Shown one piece after another: positions 1 to 8,313 of a stretch of 64,000 nucleotides of DNA. This stretch comes from Roseiarcus sp963822215 (GTDB taxonomy: Bacteria; Pseudomonadota; Alphaproteobacteria; Rhizobiales; Beijerinckiaceae): positions 875,201 to 939,200 of the forward strand of contig CAWGGX010000010.1 of NCBI GenBank assembly GCA_963822215.1, given 5' to 3'. The translations under genes and the position numbers were made by a program. Below the pieces are notes generated by a model, which was given only the letters and a program-made list of their open reading frames with translations, did no database searches and was not told the origin of the DNA. The first letter of the stretch is position 1. Each line of letters opens with the position of its first letter.

Positions 1-387
1 ATGCTGCATCGCAACAACATATGCGGCGAACGCGTGACGAATCATCAACATTTGTGTGCGTCAGCGGCCAAATGAGCGCGTTTTGATCCCAAAAGGATCG
101 TTATGGCTTTGGTTTAGGTCGATCCCATGCAAGATGCGCATGCCACCCTCCCGACACGCGCGGCGGACTTCCCGGGCGCCGGCCTTCGCCAAAGCCGGTT
201 GACAGCGCCGACGCGATCCCCTACGAGGCCAGCAGCGAGCGCGCTCTCGGTCCGAGGGGGCGCGCTTGTCGTTTGACGCACCCGTGGTCAAGGCCTGGCT
301 CGGCCGTTACCTGTCGGCGCCTCCGAAGGGCGCAGAGGAGGGCGCGTTCCTCATCCAAACCATCGGATTAGTCGCAGAGGAACCGCG
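1..387. other. Upstream region of rpsD without a recognised gene
   Basis: I see no convincing gene here. A weak minus-strand reading frame at 61-291 is rich in Arg and Cys and resembles nothing I know. The last bases before rpsD carry an AGAGGAA-type ribosome binding site five bases before the ATG. The window starts inside this spacer, so any promoter may lie in it or further upstream. Confidence 0.5.
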
Positions 388-1005
388 ATGACGAAGCGCG
401 CAGAAGCAAAGTACAAGATCGATCGCCGCATGGGCGAGAACATCTGGGGCCGTCCCCGGAGCCCGTTCAACAAGCGCGAATATGGCCCGGGCCAGCACGG
501 CCAGCGTCGCAAGGGCAAGGCGACCGACTTCGGCACCCAGCTCAAGGCCAAACAGAAGGTCAAGGGTTACTACGGAAACATTTCGGAGCGCCAGTTCCAC
601 AAATACTACGTGGAAGCGATCCGGATGAAGGGCGACTCGAGCGCCAATCTGATCGGCCTCCTGGAGCGCCGGCTCGATGCGGTGATCTACCGCGCCAAGT
701 TCGTGCCCACTGTGTTCGCCGCCCGTCAGTTCGTCAATCACGGCCACATCACGGTCAACGGGCGCCGCGTCAACATCGCCTCGTACCAGGTGAAGGTCGG
801 CGACGTGATCGAGGTCAAGGAAGCCTCGAAGCAGCTCGCCCTGGTGGTGGAAGCCCAGGCGCTGGCCGAGCGCGACGTGCCGGATTACGTTGAGGTCGAC
901 CCGGCGAAGGCCACGGCCAAGCTCACCCGCATTCCGAGCCTGACCGAGGTCCCCTATCCGACCCACATGGAGCCGAATCTCGTCATCGAGTTCTACTCGC
1001 GCTGA
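388..1005 (+). CDS. rpsD: 30S ribosomal protein S4
   Basis: Primary 16S rRNA-binding protein of the small ribosomal subunit, also an autogenous translational repressor in many bacteria. The 205-residue product has the usual bacterial length. It starts with the MTKRAEAKYKIDRRMGENIW-type N-terminus found in alphaproteobacteria and contains the S4 RNA-binding domain in its second half (LERRLDAVIYRAKF, then FVNHGHITVNGRRVNI). It ends in the typical VIEFYSR. The start is fixed by family alignment and by the AGAGGAA motif five bases upstream. It stands alone here and is convergent with the efflux operon that follows. Confidence 0.98.
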   Translation: MTKRAEAKYKIDRRMGENIWGRPRSPFNKREYGPGQHGQRRKGKATDFGTQLKAKQKVKGYYGNISERQFHKYYVEAIRMKGDSSANLIGLLERRLDAVIYRAKFVPTVFAARQFVNHGHITVNGRRVNIASYQVKVGDVIEVKEASKQLALVVEAQALAERDVPDYVEVDPAKATAKLTRIPSLTEVPYPTHMEPNLVIEFYSR

Positions 1006-1028
1006 TTGGACGGTTCTGGATCGGATTC

Positions 1029-1055
1029 GCGGCCGTACCCGAAGTGCGGCCGTTT
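1029..1055 (+). terminator. Weak hairpin downstream of rpsD
   Basis: CGGCCG occurs at 1030-1035 and again at 1047-1052; being self-complementary, the two copies can form a six-pair stem over an 11-base loop, followed by TTT. This sits in the short gap between the convergent rpsD and emrB. The stem is short and the T-run minimal, so it is only a possible terminator. Confidence 0.3.
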
Positions 1056-1116
1056 CACGTTAGGGGCTCCAGGCCGGCGGGCGCCGACGTCCCGCAGACT
1101 TCCGCAGCGCCAGCGT

Positions 1117-2699
1117 TCAGTGCGCAACAGGCGCTGGGCCGCCAAGCTTCACCTTGCGCAGCGTCATGGCAAGCGGTACGGCCAGCAGCGCGAGAATCAT
1201 CAACACCGAGAAAACGTCCATGTACGCAAGGTACGGCGCCTGAAGCGTCACCTCCTGGCCGATCCAGGCGACAGCCTGTTGCTGCGCCTCGGTCGCCGGA
1301 CTCCCCTGTGCCTGGAAAAACTTCGTCATCTGCTGCAGCGCATCCTGATAGCCGACGCTTGCGGGGACGGCGTTCTCGATCAGCCGGGCCTGATGAAACT
1401 GCTCGCGATGCGCGAGCACGTTCGATGCGATCGACACGCCGATCGACCCGACAGTGTTGCGCGCGGCGTTGATCAGGGCCGAGGCCATGTCCACTCTGTT
1501 CGGCGGAATTCCGTCGTAGGACACGGCGATGATCGGAATGAAGATCAGTGGCAATCCGACGCCGAGAACCATGCGTGAGCGGGCGAAGAACCAGAAGTTG
1601 AGGTCTCCGTACACATCCGTCAGCCCATACATCGAGGCCGCGATAATGATGCAGCCGGTCATGATCAGGTATTTGGGCTGCACCTTGCTCGATATGGCGC
1701 CGATCACGAACATCATGACCATGGTCACGATCCCGCCCGGAGACAGCGCGAGACCGGCCGAGGTCGCGGTATAGCCGAAGTTCGTCTGCAGGAGCAGCGG
1801 CATGAACTGGGTGGTCGCATAGAGAATGGCGCCGGTCGCCCCCATCACCAGGAACGACGCGCCAAACTGGCGCGAGCCCACCATGCGCACATCGATCATG
1901 GGATCCGTCCTGCTCAGCTCCCAGGGAATCATGAGCACAAAAGCGGTCGCCGTAACCGCGGTCATCGTGACGATGAAGCTGGAGCCGAACCAGTCGTCCT
2001 CGAGCCCCCGATCGAGCACAACTTCGAGAGCGCCGAGGAAGGTGGCGATCAGCAGGAAGCCAATGACATCGAAGCGTCCGGCTCGTCGCTGATTCGCCCT
2101 ATCAGCAGGCGGGACGGCGGCGATCGCGGCCATTGTGGCGAGGCCGACGGGAAAGTTGATCAAAAAGCACCAGCGCCAGGAGATGTTGTCGGCGAGCCAG
2201 CCGCCGAGCGTCGGTCCGACCACCGGCCCGACGACCACCGCGATGCCGAACAGTGCAAACGCCTGGCCGCGTTTGTTGGGCGGGAAGGCGTCCGCAAGGA
2301 TCGACTGCGACACCGGCACCATGCCGCCTCCCGCCAGGCCCTGCATGATCCGGAACAAGAGAAGCGTGTCGAGATTCCAGGCTTGGGCGCAAAGGAGCGA
2401 ACTGAGGGTGAAGAGCCCCAGACAGGCGAGGAGAAGGTCTTGCGACCCAACCGGCGGGCTAGGAAAGGGCTCGCCGTCAGGCTGACGGCGTTGGCGACCA
2501 GATAGGTCGTCGCGACCCACGAGGCCTCGTCCGTGCTGACCCCCATGCCGCCGGCGATATACGGCAGGACCACGTTGGCGACGGTGGTGTCGAGCACCTC
2601 CATGAAGGCGGCGAGCGCGACCAGGAAGGCGATCAGCCACGGGCTCGCGCCGTCGGCGCGCGCGGGGGCGGCCGGCCGGCTCTCGGCCGCAGCGCTCAC
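1117..2699 (-). pseudogene. emrB: EmrB/QacA-type MFS efflux pump (DHA2 family), frameshifted
   Basis: Fourteen-helix drug:proton antiporter of the inner membrane, partner of the EmrA-like adaptor just upstream. The first part is read in one frame (SPWLIAFLVALAAFMEVLDT, the DHA2 signature VLDTTVANVALP-like segment, then LARRLGRKTF). From about position 2440 the protein continues in another frame (LLACLGLFTLSSLLCAQAWN, RIMQGLAGGGMVPVSQS, GPVVGPTLGGWLAD) to the stop. Restoring one C in the run around 2435-2442 would rejoin the frames, so the gene is either a recent pseudogene or carries a sequence error. The best start is a GTG at 2697-2699 that overlaps the emrA stop as GTGA; an in-frame GTG at 2717 is an alternative. 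Confidence 0.8.
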
Positions 2700-4066
2700 C
2701 CCCCGCGCCCCATCCACGAGTCGAAGCGCGCCTTGAGCCGTTCGTAGATCGAAGGCGCAGGATTGGTGCGCACGGTCGGAACCACCGACATGCCGGGTCC
2801 AAGCGTGATGTCGGTCGGCGGGTTGTCCATGACGATCTTGACCGGCACGCGCTGGACGATCTTCACGTAATTGCCGGTCGCGTTTTCGGCGGGCAGCAGG
2901 GAGAAAGCCGTGCCAGATCCCGGCTGGACGCTTGCGACATGGCCGTGAAGGGTCCGCTCCGGGTAAGCGTCGATCTCCATTGTGACGGGTTGCCCTGACC
3001 GCATGGCGTCGAGCTGGGTCTCCTTGAAGTTCGCGGTGACCCAGATGTCGTCGGGAACGAACGTCGTGAGCGCGGTTCCGACCGTCGCGTACTGACCGAC
3101 CGCTCCCGTGAGGTTGGCGATCTTTCCGGGCTGCGCGGCGGTCAGAACCGTATAGGACAGGTTGAGCGCGGCCTGGTCCCGCTGCGCTTCGGCTTGCCCG
3201 AGATTGGCCTCGGCGCTCTTGCGCTGCGCCTTCAGCGCCCCGACCTGTCGCTGCGCCGCGGCCAGAGAGGCCTTGGCGTTCTGTACCGTCGCCTCCTGTT
3301 GACGGAGGCCGGAGCTGTATTGCTGGGCGTTCTGCACTGTGCCCGCGCCGGTCTGAACCAGTTCCTGGTATCGGCTGGCCTGTTCCTGCGCGAACACCAG
3401 CGCCGCCTGCGCCAATTCAATCTGCGCATTGGCTTCTCCGACCTGCGCCTCCTGCACGGCGATCTGCGCATCGATATTGTGAATGCTGTCGTCGGCCGCC
3501 GCGACCTGGGCGTCCGCCTGCTCGAGCGCCACGCGATAGTCGCGTTCGTCGATGCGCGCGATCACCTCGCCCTGGTTGACGTGCTGGTTGTCGGTCACCG
3601 GAACGGCGGTGACATAGCCGGCCACTTTCGGCGCCACCGAGAATTGCCGCGCGGCGATGAAGGCGTCGTCGGTCGATTCGAAGTGAGAGATGTGATCCCA
3701 ATAGGCATATCCGGCGGGCGCGCCGACGATGAGGACCAGCGCTCCGACCGCGATGATCAGCCGTCGGCGCCATCGCGGCTTCTGGGCCTTCGCGCCATCA
3801 TGCTCCTCGGCTTCGCCATCTTGCTTCGGTCGGTCGCCGTCGCCCTTCGGGCGTTCGCCGCCAGGCTCCGACGGTTCCCTGTCGGGCTTCAGTTGGTCGC
3901 CGTCGGGGTCCCTCCGACGGTCGGTTTCGGCGGGCGCTTCCGGAGGCGGGGCAGGCTGCTCCATGCCAGGCTGCGGGGGCGGATTCGCCTTGCGCTTCCA
4001 CCGCTGCGCGGGGGTCAGCTCCGGGTCTCCGGCCGAGGCCGATTCCGTTTGCCGGTCGTCGAGCAA
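2696..4066 (-). CDS. emrA: EmrA/HlyD-type membrane fusion protein
   Basis: Periplasmic adaptor that links an inner-membrane MFS pump to an outer-membrane channel for export of hydrophobic drugs. Of 456 residues, about 1-98 form an unusual cytoplasmic tail rich in Pro, Asp, Glu, Lys and Gly with loose GDGDRPKQDGE-like repeats. A single membrane helix follows at about 103-121, then a biotinyl-lipoyl-like half (STDDAFIAARQFSVAPKVAG), a long Ala/Gln/Glu-rich coiled-coil hairpin (about 175-300) and the second lipoyl/beta-barrel part. EmrA proteins usually have much shorter N-termini. It is the first gene of a two-gene unit; its stop overlaps the emrB start. No adjacent MarR/TetR regulator is visible. 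Confidence 0.88.
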   Translation of the reverse strand: MLDDRQTESASAGDPELTPAQRWKRKANPPPQPGMEQPAPPPEAPAETDRRRDPDGDQLKPDREPSEPGGERPKGDGDRPKQDGEAEEHDGAKAQKPRWRRRLIIAVGALVLIVGAPAGYAYWDHISHFESTDDAFIAARQFSVAPKVAGYVTAVPVTDNQHVNQGEVIARIDERDYRVALEQADAQVAAADDSIHNIDAQIAVQEAQVGEANAQIELAQAALVFAQEQASRYQELVQTGAGTVQNAQQYSSGLRQQEATVQNAKASLAAAQRQVGALKAQRKSAEANLGQAEAQRDQAALNLSYTVLTAAQPGKIANLTGAVGQYATVGTALTTFVPDDIWVTANFKETQLDAMRSGQPVTMEIDAYPERTLHGHVASVQPGSGTAFSLLPAENATGNYVKIVQRVPVKIVMDNPPTDITLGPGMSVVPTVRTNPAPSIYERLKARFDSWMGRGG

Positions 4067-4387
4067 GCGCTATCCCCGTTTCCGGCCTTCGAACTCGATC
4101 ATCATCGCCTCAATCCGCATGCGCCGGTCGAAGGCCGATCGCGGACGCTTTTCCGGCAGAGAGGATTTTTCTCGGGACGCGGCGCGCACTCGCGCAAGAG
4201 CGTCCAATCAGCGTCGGTCCTTCGGCCGCGACTGTCTGGCGCGTTAACTCCGGAAGACGCGCCTGGTTCCCGATTTCGCGCGTCGCCCATTTCGGGAAGC
4301 CGGCCATGAACCCCATGCGTGCCGGGGCGGCATGAACGCCGCGCCGTTTTCGGCTAAGAATGGGCGCACTCCCCCAAGGACGCGCGC
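4067..4387. promoter_or_regulatory. Divergent intergenic region between emrA and the MetY fusion
   Basis: About 320 bases separate the divergent emrA and MetY-fusion starts, so both promoters should lie here. I see no clear sigma-70 hexamers, no convincing SAM-II riboswitch and no strong operator dyad. Short frames in this stretch look like chance. Confidence 0.4.
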
Positions 4388-6190
4388 ATGGCCGATCTCG
4401 AACCGATCCCGTACACGGACGCGAAAATCCGCTCCGTCCTCGAGCAAGTGAAGACGATCGCCATGGTCGGCGCCTCGCCGAATTGGAACCGGCCGAGTTA
4501 CTTCGTGATGAAGTACCTTCAGGGCAAGGGCTACCGCGTCATCCCGGTCAATCCGGCCATCGCGGGCGAAAAGCTGCTCGGCGAAAGGGCGTACAGCTCG
4601 CTCGCCGATATCCCGGACAAAGTCGACATGGTCGACATGTTCCGCGCGTCGTCCGAGGCCCCCGGCGTGGTCGCCGAGGCGATCGCGATCGGCGCCAAGG
4701 TTCTCTGGATGCAGCTCGGCGTGCGCAACGACCAGGCGGCGGCGACAGCCGAGGCCGCCGGGATTGAAGTGATTATGAATCGCTGCCCGAAGATCGAGTT
4801 CGGCCGGCTCGGCGGCGAATTGTCGTGGAGCGGCGTCAACACCGGCATCATCCGCAACCGCGCTCCGGCGCCGCCGCTCCCGCGGCGGATCAAGTCGCGC
4901 CCGGCGTCGCCGCGCAATCTCGCCTTTGGCTTCGAGACCCGAGCGATCCACGCCGGCGCGGCGCCCGACCCGACCACCGGCGCACGCGCGACGCCGATCT
5001 ATCAGACAACGGCCTATGTGTTCGACGACGTCGATCGCGCCGCCTCGCTCTTCAACCTGCACGACTTCGGCTACATCTATTCGCGCCTGACCAACCCGAC
5101 GGTCGCAGTGCTCGAGGAGCGGATCGCCAGCCTCGAAGGCGGTCGCGCGGCGGTCGCCGCGGGCTCGGGCCATGCGGCGCAGTTCCTGACGTTCTTCACC
5201 TTGATGGGGCCGAGCGACGAGTTCGTCGCTTCGCGCGCGCTCTACGGCGGCTCGCTCACCCAGTTTGGCCTGTCGTTCCCAAAACTCGGCTGGACCTGTC
5301 ATTTCGTCGATCCGAATGACCCGGAGAACTTCCGCCGGGCGCTGACGCCGCGTTGCAAGGCGATTTTCATCGAGAGCCTCGCCAATCCGGGCGGGGTGGT
5401 CGTCGACATCGCGCGCGTCGCGGCGGTGGCGCACGAGGCCGGCCTGCCGCTGATCGTCGACAACACGCTGGCGACGCCCTATCTCTGCCGGCCGATCGAG
5501 CATGGCGCCGACATCGTCGTCCATTCGACCACCAAGTTTCTCTCAGGACACGGCAATGCGCTCGGCGGGGTCGTGGTCGAGTCGGGCAAGTTCGACTGGT
5601 CGCAGGGCGGCCGTTTCCCGTCGCTGACCGAGCCGGAGCCCGCCTATCACGGCCTGAAATTCTTCGAGAATTTCGGCGACTTCGCCTTCACCATGAAGGC
5701 GCGGGCGGTGGCGCTGCGCGACTTCGGCCCGGCGCTCGCGCCGATGAACGCGTTCCTCACCATCACCGGTGTGGAGACCCTGCATGTCCGGATGGAGCGG
5801 CATGTGGCGAACGCGCAAAAGGTCGCCGAATTTATGGCGGGGCGCCCGAAGGTCGCCTGGGTCTCTTACGCCGGGCTCCCGGCGAGCCCTTATTTTGCGC
5901 TGGCGCAAAAGTACCTGCCGAAGGGCGCAGGGGCAGTGTTCACCTTCGGCGTCAAGGGCGGCTATGCCGCCGGAATCCGGCTGGTCGAGAATGTCCGGCT
6001 GTTCTCGCATCTCGCCAATATCGGCGACACCCGCAGCCTGATCTTGCACCCGGCCTCGACCACGCACCGCCAACTCACCGAAGAGCAGCGCATCGCCGCC
6101 GGCGCCGGCGACGACGTCATTCGCCTGTCGATCGGATTGGAGACGGCCGACGATCTGATCCGCGATCTGGATCAGGCGCTGGAGGGGTAA
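4388..6190 (+). CDS. metY: CoA-binding domain fused to O-acetylhomoserine sulfhydrylase
   Basis: The catalytic part makes homocysteine from O-acetylhomoserine and sulfide using PLP. Residues about 10-140 form a YccU-type CoA-binding Rossmann domain (TIAMVGASPNWNRPSYFVMK, then ELSWSGVNTGIIRNR near 145-158). A Pro/Arg-rich linker of some 25 residues leads into a full MetY enzyme from about 180 (FETRAIHAGAAPDPTTGA). The PLP lysine is Lys383 in VVHSTTKFLSGHG. At 600 residues it is the sum of two proteins often encoded by neighbouring genes; no stop or indel separates them. The fusion suggests CoA or acetyl-CoA status may be linked to sulfur assimilation, but that is inference. MetX and MetW, the rest of the route, lie about 41 kb away at 46.9-48.8 kb. 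Confidence 0.93.
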   Translation: MADLEPIPYTDAKIRSVLEQVKTIAMVGASPNWNRPSYFVMKYLQGKGYRVIPVNPAIAGEKLLGERAYSSLADIPDKVDMVDMFRASSEAPGVVAEAIAIGAKVLWMQLGVRNDQAAATAEAAGIEVIMNRCPKIEFGRLGGELSWSGVNTGIIRNRAPAPPLPRRIKSRPASPRNLAFGFETRAIHAGAAPDPTTGARATPIYQTTAYVFDDVDRAASLFNLHDFGYIYSRLTNPTVAVLEERIASLEGGRAAVAAGSGHAAQFLTFFTLMGPSDEFVASRALYGGSLTQFGLSFPKLGWTCHFVDPNDPENFRRALTPRCKAIFIESLANPGGVVVDIARVAAVAHEAGLPLIVDNTLATPYLCRPIEHGADIVVHSTTKFLSGHGNALGGVVVESGKFDWSQGGRFPSLTEPEPAYHGLKFFENFGDFAFTMKARAVALRDFGPALAPMNAFLTITGVETLHVRMERHVANAQKVAEFMAGRPKVAWVSYAGLPASPYFALAQKYLPKGAGAVFTFGVKGGYAAGIRLVENVRLFSHLANIGDTRSLILHPASTTHRQLTEEQRIAAGAGDDVIRLSIGLETADDLIRDLDQALEG

Positions 6191-6207
6191 GGTCCGGGCC
6201 GCCTGCC

Positions 6208-6257
6208 ATTTGCGAGTCGGTTTTGAGCGTTTTCAAAGGTTTGCGACGACATTTCCG
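6208..6257 (-). repeat. Dispersed ~49-bp repeat, copy 1 (inverted)
   Basis: Read on the minus strand this begins GGAAATGTCGTCGCAAACC, continues with TTTGAAAACGCTCAAAACCG and ends CTCGCAAAT. It matches the copies at 6555-6603, 18901-18950, 19034-19080 and 19243-19292. The shared core is a CGCAA block followed by TTGAAAA and then a CCG-rich end. Confidence 0.65.
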
Positions 6258-6554
6258 GGCCGGGGCAACTGCCGAGGCGGCCCCTTCTCCCCTCGTCCTG
6301 AGCTTGTGAATCTTTCTCGACCTTGGTTTTGCATTGAGTTGCCTGGCGCTTTCTCCTGTGATTCCGTGGGAAAGAAATTGAAATTTTTGGAAGCTGCCGC
6401 GCACAGAAAGTGAGGCTTTTGGAAGGCGTCCGAAACGAAATTGAAGACGCGCGGCCAGCCGCGCTCCCATAAGCCCCTCAGTCAGCACGCCCGTCTGTCG
6501 ACGGGCTATGAGGCGTCGGTCAGGCGATGGGCGATCGAGGTCGAGCCTCGCGAA

Positions 6555-6603
6555 GCAAAATCCTCCGCAACCGATTGAAAAGGCTCAATTCGGACTCGGA
6601 AAT
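6555..6603 (+). repeat. Dispersed ~49-bp repeat, copy 2
   Basis: Begins GCAAAATCCTCCGCAACC, then GATTGAAAAGGCTC, AATTCGGACTCGGAAAT. It is the inverted partner of the copy at 6208-6257, with about 300 bases between them, and a direct match to the three copies inside the 18.1-19.4 kb gene. Confidence 0.65.
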
Positions 6604-6718
6604 GGTTGCGCCACGCCCGCTTCGGCGGCGTTGCGGGTCCCGCCCCAGCGCGATCCGCGAACAACCCGCCCTGACGCGGGCCGCGGCCAGCGGTCGGGAG
6701 AAGGGCTGCCGTCTTGGG

Positions 6719-7483
6719 CTACCGCGTCGCGACAAAGAACAGCCTCGGGAACGGCAATAGCACCGTCCCGTCGGCCGCCGCCGGATAGGCGGCCGCAATC
6801 GCGGCCTCGTAGCGGGCGAGGTAGGCTTCGCGCTCCCCCGCGTCCAGCGGGTCGACGAAGGGCCTGAGGCCGGTGCCTTTGACCCACTCGACAATGGCGT
6901 GCGCGCCCTTGAGCGGATGGAAATAGGTGGTCCGCCAGATGTCGACCCTGGCCGCGTGGCGCCTCATGAGCCCAAAGTACCAGTCGGCGCTGCGGCGCTC
7001 GGCCCGCGCCTTGGCCGCGTCCGCGAGCTTCGCCGCCCAGGGGCCGTCGGCCGCGACCTCGCGCATCAGACGGTGCGACGGCTCGTCCAGGTTGTCCGGC
7101 GTCTGCACGGCGAGCGCTCCGCCCGGCGCGAGTTTCCCGACCAGCCCCGGCAGCAGCGCCTCGTGGTCCGGGATCCATTGGATGACCGCGTTGGCCAAGA
7201 TGACGTCGAAGCCCGAGCCCGACCACCCTTCGATCTCGGCGACCTCGAAGGCGACGCCCGGCAGGCGCCTTCGCGAAGCGGCGATCATGTCGGCCGAGCT
7301 GTCGACCCCGATGATCTCCGCCTCGGGGAAACGGGCGCGCAGGACCTCGGTCGAATTGCCGGGTCCACATCCGATGTCCGCGGCGCGGCGGGCGTGCGAG
7401 ACCGGGATGTGCGCCACTAGGTCCCACACAGGGCGGGTGCGCTCCTCCTCGAATTTCACATATTGCGCCGCCGACCAGCTCAT
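6719..7483 (-). CDS. tam: Trans-aconitate 2-methyltransferase
   Basis: SAM-dependent methyltransferase that esterifies trans-aconitate, a by-product of cis-aconitate that inhibits aconitase. The 254-residue protein matches the E. coli enzyme in length. It begins MSWSAAQYVKFEEERTRPVW as the family does and has the SAM motif ADIGCGPGNST at about residues 35-45, followed by an acidic second strand (IIGVDSS). ILANAVIQWIPDHE and the C-terminal GTVLLPFPRLFFVA are also family-typical. The start chosen is the ATG at 7481-7483; an upstream in-frame extension has no family similarity. Only seven bases separate it from pdxH, so the two are probably cotranscribed. Confidence 0.92.
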   Translation of the reverse strand: MSWSAAQYVKFEEERTRPVWDLVAHIPVSHARRAADIGCGPGNSTEVLRARFPEAEIIGVDSSADMIAASRRRLPGVAFEVAEIEGWSGSGFDVILANAVIQWIPDHEALLPGLVGKLAPGGALAVQTPDNLDEPSHRLMREVAADGPWAAKLADAAKARAERRSADWYFGLMRRHAARVDIWRTTYFHPLKGAHAIVEWVKGTGLRPFVDPLDAGEREAYLARYEAAIAAAYPAAADGTVLLPFPRLFFVATR

Positions 7484-7490
7484 GCGGCGC

Positions 7491-8105
7491 TCACGGGTAA
7501 AGTCGCCGCCGTTCCCACGGCGCCTCGACGCCGGCGCGGCGGAACAAGACCCGATCGTGCAGCCGGAAAGCCCCGTCATGCCAGAACTCGATCTCGAGCG
7601 GCGCGAGCCGCCAGCCCCTCCAGTAGGCAGGTCGGGGGATGTCGCCGTCGCCGAACCGCTGGGCATAGGCTTCGACGGCCGCCACGAGCGCCGCACGCGA
7701 TTCGAGCGGTCGGGACTGCTGACTCGCCCAGGCGCCGATTTGGCTCTGGCGCGGCCGCGAGGCGAAATAGGCGCCGACCTCGGCGTCCGTCATCGGGCTC
7801 ACCGGACCGCGGAACCGCGCCTGCCGTCTCAGCGACTTCCAGTGAAACAGGGCGGCCGCCTTGGGATGAGCCGAAAGCTCCCGGCCCTTCATGCTCTCGA
7901 TATTGCCGTAGAAGACGACGCCTTCCGGGTCGACGCCCTTGCACAGCAACGTTCGCGCGTCCGGGAGGCCCGCTTCGTCGACCGTGGCCAATGTCATCGC
8001 CTCGGGGTCGTTGATCTCGCTCGCCGATGCGTCCTTGAACCAGAGCGCGAACAGCTGAAAGGGATCGTCGGCCTCGGTAAAGTCGCCCGGTGTTGCGTTC
8101 TCCAC
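7491..8105 (-). CDS. pdxH: Pyridoxamine 5'-phosphate oxidase
   Basis: FMN enzyme of the vitamin B6 pathway that oxidises pyridoxine or pyridoxamine phosphate to pyridoxal phosphate. The 204-residue product has the family's DPFQLFALWFKDA start, the FMN/substrate segments RTLLCKGVDPEGVVFYGN and KAAALFHWKSLRRQ, and PRPAYWRGWRLAPLEIEFWH. It ends with RVLFRR...WERRRLYP, the conserved C-terminus. The start is a GTG; no better ATG fits. It leads a two-gene unit with tam and is divergent from the DnaJ-like gene. Confidence 0.95.
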   Translation of the reverse strand: MENATPGDFTEADDPFQLFALWFKDASASEINDPEAMTLATVDEAGLPDARTLLCKGVDPEGVVFYGNIESMKGRELSAHPKAAALFHWKSLRRQARFRGPVSPMTDAEVGAYFASRPRQSQIGAWASQQSRPLESRAALVAAVEAYAQRFGDGDIPRPAYWRGWRLAPLEIEFWHDGAFRLHDRVLFRRAGVEAPWERRRLYP

Positions 8106-8313
8106 GGCCCCGCCGCTCCGTCTTTCGGTGAAACGTTCTCGACGGACCGCGTCTTACGCCCCTCCCCGGGGATCGACAACAGCGCCCGGCGCGGAAACTC
8201 CGGCAAGCCCCCGCGCTCAAGCTGTCCTTGCGCGATCCCTCGCGAAGGGCCAGATAGGACTTGGAGACATCGGCGGCCGTGCTTCATTAAGGCGGCTGCG
8301 CTAAAATGGGCTC

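Larger units (their letters stand above)
6191..6718. other. Gene-free spacer with inverted dispersed repeats
   Basis: This 528-base gap holds two copies of a roughly 49-base dispersed repeat in opposite orientation (listed separately) and an AT-richer middle (about 6310-6420). Short frames translate the repeat as KILRNRLKRLNSDSE-like peptides, which look like repeat by-products rather than proteins. Confidence 0.5.

Noticed and set aside
2430..2445. Programmed -1 frameshift in emrB
   Set aside because: No slippery heptamer or downstream structure is evident, and the pump family is not known to use one; a simple indel explains it.
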